Shown here one piece after another: positions 50,928-59,137 of a stretch of 64,000 bases of DNA; the stretch's first letter is position 1, and each line of letters starts with the position of its first letter. A program made the translations under genes and the position numbers. The notes under the pieces are model-generated. The model searched no databases. It saw only the letters and a program-made list of their open reading frames with translations, and was not told the DNA's origin. The stretch is from CAVPEV01 sp963703555 (GTDB taxonomy: Bacteria > Actinomycetota > Actinomycetes > Actinomycetales > Cellulomonadaceae): assembly GCA_963703555.1 (NCBI GenBank), contig CAVPEV010000047.1:62001-126000 (forward strand), given 5' to 3'.

Positions 50928-53033
50928 GTGCCGTCATCGCGCCGCCGCTGGACGCTGACCCGCACCTTCGCCGTGGTCAGCACGGTCACCCTGCTCCTGC
51001 TGGGCGCCAGCCTCATCCTCGTCACCGTCCGGGTGATCGAGCGGCAGGCCCGCCAGGACGGCACGGAGTCGGCCGAGGCCGTCCAGGCGTACGCGACCGC
51101 CGTGGTGCCGGAGCAGGCCTTCGCCCTGGGGGTGCTGGACCCCTCCACCGACGCGGCCGTGCAGGCTGCCGTCACCGGGTTCGGCGACCGGCTGCACCGG
51201 CTGCGGCTGTGGACCGTCGACGGCGCGCTGCTGTTCGACTCCAGCCGGGACGAGACCGGGTTCCCGGACGCCGTGCGGCTGGACGCCGCCACCCGGCTCG
51301 GCCAGACGGACGCGCGGGTGGTGACCGAGGTCGACGGCGCGGCCGTGGGGGCCACCCGCACCACGGTGCTGGACGTCTACCTGCCGGTCCAGGGTGCGGC
51401 CGGCACCGTCGGGGCCGCCCAGGTGACCCTCGACTACGACGAGCCCACCCGGGCGATCGCGGACGCGACCCGGACCGTGGTGCTCGTCGTGGCCGGCGGG
51501 ATCGTGCTCACCTGGCTCACGCTGTTCCGCACCGTGCGCAACGCGTCCCGGCGGTTGCAGGTGTCGGCCCGGGACAACGCCCGACTGGCGCTGGTCGACT
51601 CCCTCACCGGCCTGCCCAACCGACGGATGCTCACCGAGCAGCTGCGCCGGGTCCTCGACGAGGCCCACCGGGACGGGACGCACGTCGGCCTGGTGTTCCT
51701 CGACATCGACCGGTTCAAGGACATCAACGACTCGTTGGGCCACGACTACGGCGACACCCTGCTGCAGCAGGTGGCCGAGCGGCTGCACGGTGCGTTCCGC
51801 AGCCAGGACGTCGTGGCCCGGCTCGGCGGCGACGAGTTCGCCGTGGTGCTGCCCGACGTCGGGTCGGTGGACGTCGCGCGACGGCTCGCCGAACGGGTCC
51901 GCTCCCTGTTCGCCACCCCGTTCATGCTGGAGGACCTGCAGCTGCATGTCGACACGTCGGTGGGCCTGGCCTGCCTGCCCGACCACGCCGACGACGCCTC
52001 CTCGCTCATGCGCCGCGCCGACGTGGCGATGTACACCGCCAAGACCCACCATCTGAGCGTCGCGGTCTACGACCCGGACGACGACCAGTCCTCCCCCGCC
52101 CGGCTCGTCCTCCTCGGCGACCTGCACCGCGCGCTGGCGGACCACGTCGAGCTGGCGATGTACTACCAGCCGAAGATCGACCTGGCGTCGGGCCGCACGA
52201 TCGGCCTGGAAGCCCTCATGCGCTGGCACCACCCGACCCGCGGTCTGGTGCCGCCGGACGTGTTCGTCCCGCTCGCCGAGCAGTCGGGCCTCATCCACGA
52301 CCTCACCCGGGTCGCCCTGACCGGCGCCATCCGCCAGCTGGCCCGCTGGCAGGCGGACGGGGTCGGCGTGCCGGTCGCGGTCAACCTGTCCGCGCACGAC
52401 CTCACCTCCCCGGGCGTCGCCGACCTCGTGGAGGAGCTCCTCGCCGAGCACGGCGTGCCGGCCCGGCTGCTGCAGGTGGAGATCACCGAGACGGCCCTCG
52501 TGGCGGACCCCGTGCGGGCCCTGGGCACCTTGGAGCAGCTCGCCGCCGCCGGCGTGAGCATCGCCATCGACGACTTCGGCATCGGCAACACGTCGATCTC
52601 CCAGCTGCGCACGCTGCCCGTCGATCGGCTGAAGATCGACCGCCTGTTCATCGCCGACCTGGGCACCGACGGCGACGAAGGCTCCCGGGACGTCGTCAGG
52701 GCGATGGTCGAGCTGGCTCACTCGTTCGGGATGCGCGTGGTGGCCGAGGGTGTGGAGGTGCCGGAGACCGCCATGACGCTGCGCGGCCTCGGCGTGGACG
52801 AGGCGCAGGGCTTCCTGTACTCCCCCGCGGTCCCGGCCGCCGACCTGCCGGAGGAAGCCGTCGGGTGGCCGACCGCCGCTCCAACACCCGCGACGTCGGC
52901 GACCCGGACCCGCGCGCCCCGGTCCGCCACGCCGAACGGGACGGATGCCGCGCAACCACTCAAGTCGGACGAGGATCGTCCCGATGACGACACGAGCAGC
53001 CGTGCGCGAAGGACTCCGAGGGGACGGTCATGA
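50928..53033 (+). CDS. Membrane GGDEF-EAL protein (bifunctional cyclic-di-GMP enzyme)
   Basis: 701 residues from a GTG at 50928. TM1 (TFAVVSTVTLLLLGASLILV) is near 11-30, an extracytoplasmic sensor region spans about 40-180, and TM2 (VVLVVAGGIVLTWLTLF) is near 185-202. The cytosolic GGDEF is intact at 300-304, with the RxxD inhibitory site (RSQD) five residues before. EAL is intact at 428-430, with NLSAHDL, EITETALV and DDFGIGNTSI. The tail is disordered. The stop overlaps the ATG of the TasA-like gene (ATGA, 53030-53033), so enzyme and surface protein are translationally coupled. A TACGCT box near 50875-50880 may be the operon promoter. Confidence 0.93.
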   Translation: MPSSRRRWTLTRTFAVVSTVTLLLLGASLILVTVRVIERQARQDGTESAEAVQAYATAVVPEQAFALGVLDPSTDAAVQAAVTGFGDRLHRLRLWTVDGALLFDSSRDETGFPDAVRLDAATRLGQTDARVVTEVDGAAVGATRTTVLDVYLPVQGAAGTVGAAQVTLDYDEPTRAIADATRTVVLVVAGGIVLTWLTLFRTVRNASRRLQVSARDNARLALVDSLTGLPNRRMLTEQLRRVLDEAHRDGTHVGLVFLDIDRFKDINDSLGHDYGDTLLQQVAERLHGAFRSQDVVARLGGDEFAVVLPDVGSVDVARRLAERVRSLFATPFMLEDLQLHVDTSVGLACLPDHADDASSLMRRADVAMYTAKTHHLSVAVYDPDDDQSSPARLVLLGDLHRALADHVELAMYYQPKIDLASGRTIGLEALMRWHHPTRGLVPPDVFVPLAEQSGLIHDLTRVALTGAIRQLARWQADGVGVPVAVNLSAHDLTSPGVADLVEELLAEHGVPARLLQVEITETALVADPVRALGTLEQLAAAGVSIAIDDFGIGNTSISQLRTLPVDRLKIDRLFIADLGTDGDEGSRDVVRAMVELAHSFGMRVVAEGVEVPETAMTLRGLGVDEAQGFLYSPAVPAADLPEEAVGWPTAAPTPATSATRTRAPRSATPNGTDAAQPLKSDEDRPDDDTSSRARRTPRGRS

Positions 53034-53728
53034 CCAACGCCGAGCACGACCCGATGGACGACCTCATCGAGGAGATGATCGAGCCCGCGCCCCCGCCGGA
53101 GGCACGCCAGCGCAGGCGCCGGCTCGTCTCCACGGTCGCGGTGCTCGGGCTGGCCGGCATCGGGCTGACCTCGCTGACCACCGGCGCCATCTTCACCGAC
53201 AACGAGGACGTCGGCGGGGCGATCACCACCGGGACGGTGGACATCGCGGCGGGCGACCTGACCTTCGTGGCCCCTGCGGTCAACCTCGCGCCTGGTGACT
53301 CCTCGTTCGCCACCGTCGCGGTGACCAACTCCGGCTCGCTGGCGCTGCGGTACGCCGTCAGCTATGCGGCCCCGGCCGCGCCCGCCCCGTCGCCGGCGCC
53401 GACCATCACGCCATCGCCCACCCCCGGCTACCTCGGCAGCCAGCTCACCCTGCGGGTCTACGATCCCACGGCGACGTGCACGGCGGAGGGGACGGCCTCG
53501 CTGGAACCGTTGGCCCCGGCCGTGACTCCGCTCACCGAGGATGGCGGGCTCCTGCTCGGCAACGCGAGCGAGGGCGGGCAGGAGGGTGATCGCACGCTCC
53601 CATCGACCGCGAGCGAGCCCCTCTGCGTCCGCCTCGATCTGGCGAAGGACGCGGACAACGCCTACCAGAACACCGCCGTCGACCTCAAGCTGCACTTCGC
53701 GGCCGAGCAGGTCGTGAACAACCCGTGA
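53030..53728 (+). CDS. TasA/camelysin-like surface protein with SipW-type signal sequence
   Basis: 232 residues. The cytosolic N-terminus is acidic then basic (EARQRRRRLVSTVAVLGLAG). The hydrophobic core is followed by LTTGAIFTDNEDVGGAITTG and TVDI, the SipW-dependent pattern (AxFTD...TGTVDL) with FTD at 55-57. The mature part is a beta-rich domain (APGDSSFATVAVTNSGSLAL, then LRYAVSYA) with a Pro/Ser/Thr insertion and two Cys, as in TasA/CalY proteins that form biofilm fibres or surface coats. A dedicated signal peptidase gene follows after 21 bp. It is coupled to the upstream GGDEF-EAL gene. Fibre formation is inference from family. Confidence 0.82.
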   Translation: MTNAEHDPMDDLIEEMIEPAPPPEARQRRRRLVSTVAVLGLAGIGLTSLTTGAIFTDNEDVGGAITTGTVDIAAGDLTFVAPAVNLAPGDSSFATVAVTNSGSLALRYAVSYAAPAAPAPSPAPTITPSPTPGYLGSQLTLRVYDPTATCTAEGTASLEPLAPAVTPLTEDGGLLLGNASEGGQEGDRTLPSTASEPLCVRLDLAKDADNAYQNTAVDLKLHFAAEQVVNNP

Positions 53729-53749
53729 CGCAGAGCCACGCCTGAGGCG

Positions 53750-54517
53750 ATGCGCACCGTCGAGCTGCCCACCGGGCAGGCGGTCGCGGACCGGCGCCAG
53801 CCGCCGCAGCGGCGTGCCGCCCGACCGCGTGCACCCCTGCGGCAACGGGTGGTCACCGGGGCACTGTGGACCGTCGTGGTGGCGTTCGGGATGGCGTACG
53901 CCCTGACCCTCGCGGTGCCCGCGTGGTTCTCCCTGCACGACCAGCGGCTGCTCATCGTGACCTCCGGGTCCATGTCCGGCACCCGCGCCCTGGCCTTCAG
54001 CGCCGGGGACGCGGTGCTCCTCCAGCAGGTCACCGACCCCTCCCAGCTGAAGATCGGTCAGGTCGTGACGTTCTGGCCGCCCGGTTCGGAGCGCCTGGTC
54101 ACCCACCGCGTCGTCGCCCTGCACATGCTGCCCGTGCTCGAGCAGGACACCGCCAGCGGGCGGATGGTCCCCACCCTCGACCCGGCCACCGGCCGGCCGA
54201 TCGAACGGCCGTACGTCATCACCCAGGGCGACGCGAACCCCGCACCCGACCCGGACGCGGTGCCGCTCACCCGTGTGCAGGGCGTGGTCCTCGATGTCCG
54301 CCCCGGGTGGGGCTGGGTGCTGCAGTGGAGCCAGTCGGCGCAGGGGCGTCTGGTGCTGCTGGGGCCACCGCTGGCCGCGCTGGGTGTGCTGGAGCTGCTC
54401 GCCCTGCTCCGTGAGCGCCGGGCCCGCCCGACCCGGCACGCCGGGGAGGGGACCGCCGAGTCCGCCACCCCGCTGCTGGTCCGGACCGACAGGCTGCCCA
54501 TCGACGTGCTGTCATGA
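53750..54517 (+). CDS. SipW-type (ER-type) signal peptidase I
   Basis: 255 residues. A basic N-terminus and TM1 (VVTGALWTVVVAFGMAYALT) precede the catalytic Ser74 in VTSGSMSGT. The second catalytic residue is His119 in LVTHRVVAL, as in the Ser-His signal peptidases of Bacillus SipW and eukaryotic ER, in place of the Lys of ordinary bacterial enzymes. VITQGDANPAPDPDAV near 158-173 matches the 'TKGDxNxxxD' segment. A second TM helix (LVLLGPPLAALGVLELLALL) is near 202-221. The usual SGSMxP is SGSMSG here. It probably processes the TasA-like protein encoded just upstream. Its stop overlaps the next small gene. Confidence 0.87.
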   Translation: MRTVELPTGQAVADRRQPPQRRAARPRAPLRQRVVTGALWTVVVAFGMAYALTLAVPAWFSLHDQRLLIVTSGSMSGTRALAFSAGDAVLLQQVTDPSQLKIGQVVTFWPPGSERLVTHRVVALHMLPVLEQDTASGRMVPTLDPATGRPIERPYVITQGDANPAPDPDAVPLTRVQGVVLDVRPGWGWVLQWSQSAQGRLVLLGPPLAALGVLELLALLRERRARPTRHAGEGTAESATPLLVRTDRLPIDVLS

Positions 54518-54714
54518 CCGACCGGCCCCGGCCGACACCGCGCGGGCGGCGCACCCGGCTCGTCGCCGCCGTGCTCCTCACCGTGGTCGCCATGGCGGGA
54601 CGGGCGATGACGGGTACCGCCGTACCGGCCACGGACGCGGTCCTCACCGACACCGCCGAGGTGACGATCACGGTGCAGGTGCCACCGACCGCGGACGCCT
54701 CGACGGCACCCTAA
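54514..54714 (+). CDS. Small exported peptide with SipW-type signal remnant
   Basis: 66 residues, ATG overlapping the signal-peptidase stop (ATGA). A basic Pro/Arg-rich N-terminus (MTDRPRPTPRGRRTR) is followed by a hydrophobic core (LVAAVLLTVVAMAG) and then VPATDAVLTDTAEVTITVQV. The LTDTA element after the core resembles the 'FTDxA' of SipW-dependent signals. The mature peptide would be about 25-30 residues ending in Thr/Ala/Pro. It could be a minor fibre component, an anchor or a decayed second TasA-like gene. I do not recognise a named family. Operon position and signal are the evidence. Confidence 0.58.
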   Translation: MTDRPRPTPRGRRTRLVAAVLLTVVAMAGRAMTGTAVPATDAVLTDTAEVTITVQVPPTADASTAP

Positions 54715-54738
54715 CCAGCGCCCATGCCGTGAGGCGGC

Positions 54739-56313
54739 TCAGGCGTGCGGGTCGGGTAGCCGCCACACGACGTTGCGATCCTCGGGACGCCCGGCGGCAG
54801 CCGCCAGCAGGCCCGGTCGGCTGCGCGCACGGTAGTCGTTCGCCGCCAGCACCCGGGACACGGCGGCCAGACCGGTCGGCTCGCCGAGCGCCTCGCGGTC
54901 CCATGCCGCGGGCCCGGCGTGGTCCAGCACGGTCGAGGCCAGCGCCAGGGTGCCACCGCGCTCCCGGACGAGCTCCAGGACCCGCAGCTGCTGCGGCCAG
55001 TCGACGAGCGAGGCCGTGGTCAGCTCCCACAGCCCGCCGGACCGGTCCGGCGCGGGGTGCCACAGGCTCGTGTGGGCATGCACGTGGCCCGCGACCCAGG
55101 CCACCACGCACGGGTGGCGCAGCAGCAGCGCGAGCACGTCGTCCGCCAGCCCCCGGCGGGCGCCGTCCGGGTGGTAGGAGTTGGTCAGGGTCCAGGACGG
55201 GTGGTGGGAGGCGATGACCACGTAGCCGTCGCGCGCCTCGACGAGCCGCTCCTCCAGCCAGCCGAGCTGCTCGGCGTCGACGGACCCCTCCCAGCCGCCG
55301 TACGGGTTCACCGTGTCGACGGCGACGACCCGTACCCGTCCGATGTCCGCCGCCCAGGCGTTGCCGCGCCGGGACACCACGCCCGGGCCGTGCTGCGCGG
55401 CGCCGGCGCGCGCGTGCGTCGCGTCGAACTCCCCCGGATCGACGAGGGCACGCCCTGCGTCCGGGGGCACCGGCACCCACGGTGACGTCGCGTCGTGGGT
55501 GTACCGCGCCGGTCCGGTCCGCGCGGTCGCCTCGAGGACGACGAGCGGCGTCTGCCGCGCGGCGAGGTCGACGATCCGCCGGCCTCCGGTGGCCAGCCGA
55601 CGGGTGGCGGCGGTGGGCGCCACCGTGCCCTGCAGCAACGCGTCGTGGTTGCCGTGCACGCCGTACCAGGGCAGCCCGACCCCGGCGGACACCACCGTCC
55701 GGCGTGCTGCCTCCACCAGCCCGGGGATGACGGGGTAGCCGAACCTGGCGGTGGGGACGTCCGGCTGCTCGCCGTCGGCGGCGCCGTCCGGGTGCCAGAA
55801 GTGCGGCCACCAGCCGCCCGCGTCCGGGGCACCGACCCAGCTGCTCCGCCCCGGCTGCCCACTGCCGGGGGTGACGGGCCCGCCGGCCATCAGCGTCGCG
55901 TACCAGGCCAGCTCGTTGCGCTGGGCGTTGTCGGTGGCGTCGCCGGTGGCGAGCACGGCGTCCAGGGGTGCGCCGGTCACCGGGGCGCGGTCCAGGCGGC
56001 GCACGGCGGTCAGCGCCGCCTGCACCACCTGCACGGTGAGGATCTCCTGGGGACGGTAGGTGCCGATCGTCCCCAGCCGGCCGGCGTACGGTGCGCCGGG
56101 GTCGCCGTGGTGGTCCAGGTGCTCCTGCCGCGCAGGGGACTCCGCGTCGCACACGTGCAGGTCCGACACGTGCACGAAGGCCGTGAGCACGTCGCCGTCC
56201 GGACGGGCACCCACGTGCGCCTGGCCGGGGGCGGTGACCAGGTCCCGCCAGCCGAGCGGCCCGGCCGGTCCTGCGACCAGCCTCGCCTCGGCGGTCGTCG
56301 GCTCGCGCGTCAC
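54739..56313 (-). CDS. Metallophosphoesterase (actinobacterial TIGR03767/PPA1498-like)
   Basis: 524 residues from a GTG at 56313 that overlaps the ATPase stop. The calcineurin-like metal sites appear in order: HVSDLHVCD near 47-55, GDATDNAQ near 120, GNHDALLQ near 218, SHHPSWT near 358 and GHVHAH near 400. The large size and insertions fit the TIGR03767 group as I recall it. No signal peptide is visible, so it acts inside on an imported phosphoester. It is the last gene of a five-gene ABC importer operon, preceded by a likely PHO box. I infer release of phosphate from the transported compound. Confidence 0.9.
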   Translation of the reverse strand: MTREPTTAEARLVAGPAGPLGWRDLVTAPGQAHVGARPDGDVLTAFVHVSDLHVCDAESPARQEHLDHHGDPGAPYAGRLGTIGTYRPQEILTVQVVQAALTAVRRLDRAPVTGAPLDAVLATGDATDNAQRNELAWYATLMAGGPVTPGSGQPGRSSWVGAPDAGGWWPHFWHPDGAADGEQPDVPTARFGYPVIPGLVEAARRTVVSAGVGLPWYGVHGNHDALLQGTVAPTAATRRLATGGRRIVDLAARQTPLVVLEATARTGPARYTHDATSPWVPVPPDAGRALVDPGEFDATHARAGAAQHGPGVVSRRGNAWAADIGRVRVVAVDTVNPYGGWEGSVDAEQLGWLEERLVEARDGYVVIASHHPSWTLTNSYHPDGARRGLADDVLALLLRHPCVVAWVAGHVHAHTSLWHPAPDRSGGLWELTTASLVDWPQQLRVLELVRERGGTLALASTVLDHAGPAAWDREALGEPTGLAAVSRVLAANDYRARSRPGLLAAAAGRPEDRNVVWRLPDPHA

Positions 56314-57386
56314 GCCGCCGCCCCGCCGGGGGTCCGGGCGGCGGGTTGCAGCACCACCGGCCCCGCGTCGGGCCGCACCGCGACCACCACCGGGTCGCCG
56401 ACCGCGAGGTCGTCAGCCGCGGCGCCGAGCACGTCGGCCAGGACCGTGCCCTCCTGCGGGTGCTCGACGACCACGCGGGTCAGCGCTCCGAGGAAGGACA
56501 GCCCGCTGACATGCGCCGCGGCACGGTCGGGGGCGGTCCGACGCACCTCGAGCTGCTCGGGCCGCACGACGGCGAGCAGTCCTGCCACGGCCGGCGCCCG
56601 GGTGCCGCCGGCCTCGACCGGGCCGCCGAGCACCCGCCACGCCCCGTCGCTGCCGCGGACAGCGCCCAGCAGGTTCACGGTGCCGACGAACCCGGCGACG
56701 AAGGGTGTCGCCGGCCGGGCGTACAGCACCCGCGGCGGGTCCACCTGCTCCACCGACCCGTCGCGCATCACCGCCACCTGATCGGCGATCGCCATCGCCT
56801 CGTGCTGGTCGTGGGTGACGAAGACCGTCGTGATGCCCACCTCCTGCTGCAGGTGGCGGATCTCGTCGCGCAGGTGCTCGCGCACCTGGGCGTCCAGCGC
56901 GGACAGCGGCTCGTCGAGCAGCAGCACCCGCGGCCGGGTGGCGATCGCCCGCGCCAGTGCCACCCGCTGCTTCTGCCCGCCGGACAGCTGGTGCGGGTAC
57001 TTGTCGGCGTGGCCGTCCAGCCGGGTCATGGCCAGCAGGCGGTCGACGACGTCGGCCGTCTCGGCCCGGCCCGCCCGGCGCACCCGCAGGCCGAACTCGA
57101 TGTTGCCGCGGGCGGTCAGGTTGGGGAACAGGCTGTAGTCCTGGAACACCATCCCGAACCCCCGCCGGCGCGGCGGCACCTGCGTGACGTCGTCGCCGTC
57201 GACGCGGATGCTGCCCGCGTCGGGCTGCTCGAACCCGGCGAGCAGCCGCAGCGCAGTCGTCTTGCCGCACCCGGACGGGCCGAGCAGGCACACCAGCTGA
57301 CCCGACTCGATGCGCAGGTCGAGGTCCGCCAGGGCGACGGTGCCGCCGAACGTCTTGCGCACGCCGGTCATCTCGACGGTGGCCAT
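56310..57386 (-). CDS. ABC transporter ATP-binding protein (Fe3+/polyamine/phosphonate importer type)
   Basis: 358 residues. Walker A GPSGCGKTT is near 35-43, Q-loop MVFQDYSLFP near 80, signature QLSGGQKQR near 132, Walker B VLLLDEPLSALD near 152, and switch His in FVTHDQHEA near 188. A C-terminal TOBE-type domain (about 270-358) is the regulatory part found in PotA, FbpC and PhnT ATPases. It energises the two permeases encoded directly upstream. GTGA overlap with the metallophosphoesterase gene. A G-rich 48-bp gap separates it from the permease gene. Confidence 0.95.
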   Translation of the reverse strand: MATVEMTGVRKTFGGTVALADLDLRIESGQLVCLLGPSGCGKTTALRLLAGFEQPDAGSIRVDGDDVTQVPPRRRGFGMVFQDYSLFPNLTARGNIEFGLRVRRAGRAETADVVDRLLAMTRLDGHADKYPHQLSGGQKQRVALARAIATRPRVLLLDEPLSALDAQVREHLRDEIRHLQQEVGITTVFVTHDQHEAMAIADQVAVMRDGSVEQVDPPRVLYARPATPFVAGFVGTVNLLGAVRGSDGAWRVLGGPVEAGGTRAPAVAGLLAVVRPEQLEVRRTAPDRAAAHVSGLSFLGALTRVVVEHPQEGTVLADVLGAAADDLAVGDPVVVAVRPDAGPVVLQPAARTPGGAAA

Positions 57387-57434
57387 GGGTCCTCCTCGAT
57401 CGGGGGCAGGGGGCAGGGGCGGGGGCAGGGCCGG

Positions 57435-58271
57435 TCACACGCCACTGGTGCTCACACCCAGCCCGCGGCGCCGCAGCACCCGGACGACGAGCCCGATGGC
57501 CACGGCGGTGAGCACCAGCATCGCCAGGGCCAGGGCCATCCCGGCCTGCGGCGCGGACCGCTGGTAGACGACCAGGTAGGTGGGCAGGGTCTGCTTGAGC
57601 AGCAGCGAGGCGAACGCGAACTCCCCCAGCACCAACGCCGCCGTCAGCCCGCCGGACGCGGCGATCGACGCGGCGAGGTTGGGCACGAGCACCCGGGTGA
57701 GCACGGTCCAGCCCGAGGCGCCCAGCCCGGTCGCCGCCTCGACGAGGGTGCGCGCGTTGATCGCCCGCAGCCCGGAGTCCAGGGCACGGTACGTGAACGG
57801 CATGGCCCACACGGCGTAGAACGGCACCAGACTCAGCGGGCTGGTCAGGAACCACGGCGCCACCGCCCGGAACGTCGCCGACACCCCCACGACCAGGGCG
57901 ATCGGCGGGATCACCCAGGGCAGCAGGGTGATGCCGGTGAGCAGCGGGCGCAGCCGGGGCGCACGGACCTCGGCCAGCACGGACAGCGGCAGCAGCAGCG
58001 CCAGGTTCACCACCACGGCCAGCACGGCCAGCAGCGCCGACGTGCGCGCGGCCGCCCACAGCGCCGGCTCGGACAGCGCCTCCAGCAGCGGCCGCGCCGA
58101 CCACCCGGTGGCCAGGGTGTGCCAGCCGAGCCGCACCACCGGCACGTTCTGGAAGGCGAACCGCGCCATGGCCAGCTGCGGCACGACGAAGTAGACCGCC
58201 AGCACCGCCAGGAAGACCCAGCGGGCCCACGCCGCCCCCCGCCGTCGCGCGGTGCCCCGCTCGGCGGTCAT
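57435..58271 (-). CDS. ABC transporter permease (second permease)
   Basis: 278 residues with six transmembrane helices. The cytosolic EAA loop reads EAATGLGASGWTVLTRVLVP near 185-204, which contacts the ATPase. The N-terminus is basic with a first helix VFLAVLAVYFVVPQLAMA. It belongs to the PotC/PhnV/FbpB-like importer family. The ATG shares four bases with the stop of the upstream permease gene (ATGA), so the two permeases are made together as a heterodimer. Confidence 0.93.
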   Translation of the reverse strand: MTAERGTARRRGAAWARWVFLAVLAVYFVVPQLAMARFAFQNVPVVRLGWHTLATGWSARPLLEALSEPALWAAARTSALLAVLAVVVNLALLLPLSVLAEVRAPRLRPLLTGITLLPWVIPPIALVVGVSATFRAVAPWFLTSPLSLVPFYAVWAMPFTYRALDSGLRAINARTLVEAATGLGASGWTVLTRVLVPNLAASIAASGGLTAALVLGEFAFASLLLKQTLPTYLVVYQRSAPQAGMALALAMLVLTAVAIGLVVRVLRRRGLGVSTSGV

Positions 58272-59137
58272 CCGGCGGCCCACCGGGCGGCCCGCCGCTG
58301 CAGCACCTGCATGAGCCCGAGCCCGACGGCGAGCAGCGCGACGGTCCAGGTGACCAGCGCGTAGCCCAGGTCCTGCTCGCCGGTGATGACGTTGCCCTGC
58401 AGCACGAACCGGATCTGCAGCGGCACCAGCTGCCCCGAGGAGCTGAGCACGTAGGCCGTGGCGTAGGCGGAGAACGCGTTGATGAACAGCAGGAGCATGC
58501 CGCCGAGCACGCTCGGGGCCAGCAGCGGCCCGGCGACGCTGCGCCAGTAGCGCACCGGGCCGGCACCCATCAGCGTGGCGGCCTCCTGCCAGGTGCGGCG
58601 CAGGCCGGCGACCGCAGGGGCCACGACGAGGTACATCAGCGGGATCTGGAAGTACAGGTAGACCAGCGCCGTCCCCGCGATCGACGACACGGAGAACCCC
58701 GCCCCGATGATGTCGATCCCCACTCCGCGCAGCGCCGCCGTGACCACCCCCTGCGTGCCCACGGCGGCGACGAAGGCGAAGGCCAGCGGCACCCCGCCGA
58801 GCTGGGACGCGACCGAGCCGAAGGCCTCGACCGCCGGCCGCAGCCAGGACGGCCGCGTGACGTCCCGCACGGCCAGCGCGAGCGCCACGCCGAGGACCCC
58901 GCCGACCAGCGCGGTCGAGCCCGACAGCAGCAGGGAGTTCGCGAACGACGACCGGTACGGTCCGGACACCGCCCGCGCCAGCGCGCTGACCCCGAGGTGC
59001 CCCCCCGGGGTCAGCGCCCGCACCACCACGACGACCATCGGTCCGACCAGGAACACCGCGATGAAGGCCAGGAACGGCGCCAGTGCCAGGCCCACGACGC
59101 CGGGGCGTCGGCGGGGCCGACCGGGCGTCCGGCTCAC
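58268..59137 (-). CDS. ABC transporter permease (first permease)
   Basis: 289 residues from a GTG at 59137 that overlaps the binding-protein stop (GTGA). A GTG eight codons upstream is also possible. Six transmembrane helices, with the first VVGLALAPFLAFIAVFLVGP. The EAA loop reads QEAATLMGAGPVRYWRSVAG near 185-204. PotB/PhnU-like importer family. Partner of the permease encoded downstream. Confidence 0.93.
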   Translation of the reverse strand: MSRTPGRPRRRPGVVGLALAPFLAFIAVFLVGPMVVVVVRALTPGGHLGVSALARAVSGPYRSSFANSLLLSGSTALVGGVLGVALALAVRDVTRPSWLRPAVEAFGSVASQLGGVPLAFAFVAAVGTQGVVTAALRGVGIDIIGAGFSVSSIAGTALVYLYFQIPLMYLVVAPAVAGLRRTWQEAATLMGAGPVRYWRSVAGPLLAPSVLGGMLLLFINAFSAYATAYVLSSSGQLVPLQIRFVLQGNVITGEQDLGYALVTWTVALLAVGLGLMQVLQRRAARWAAG

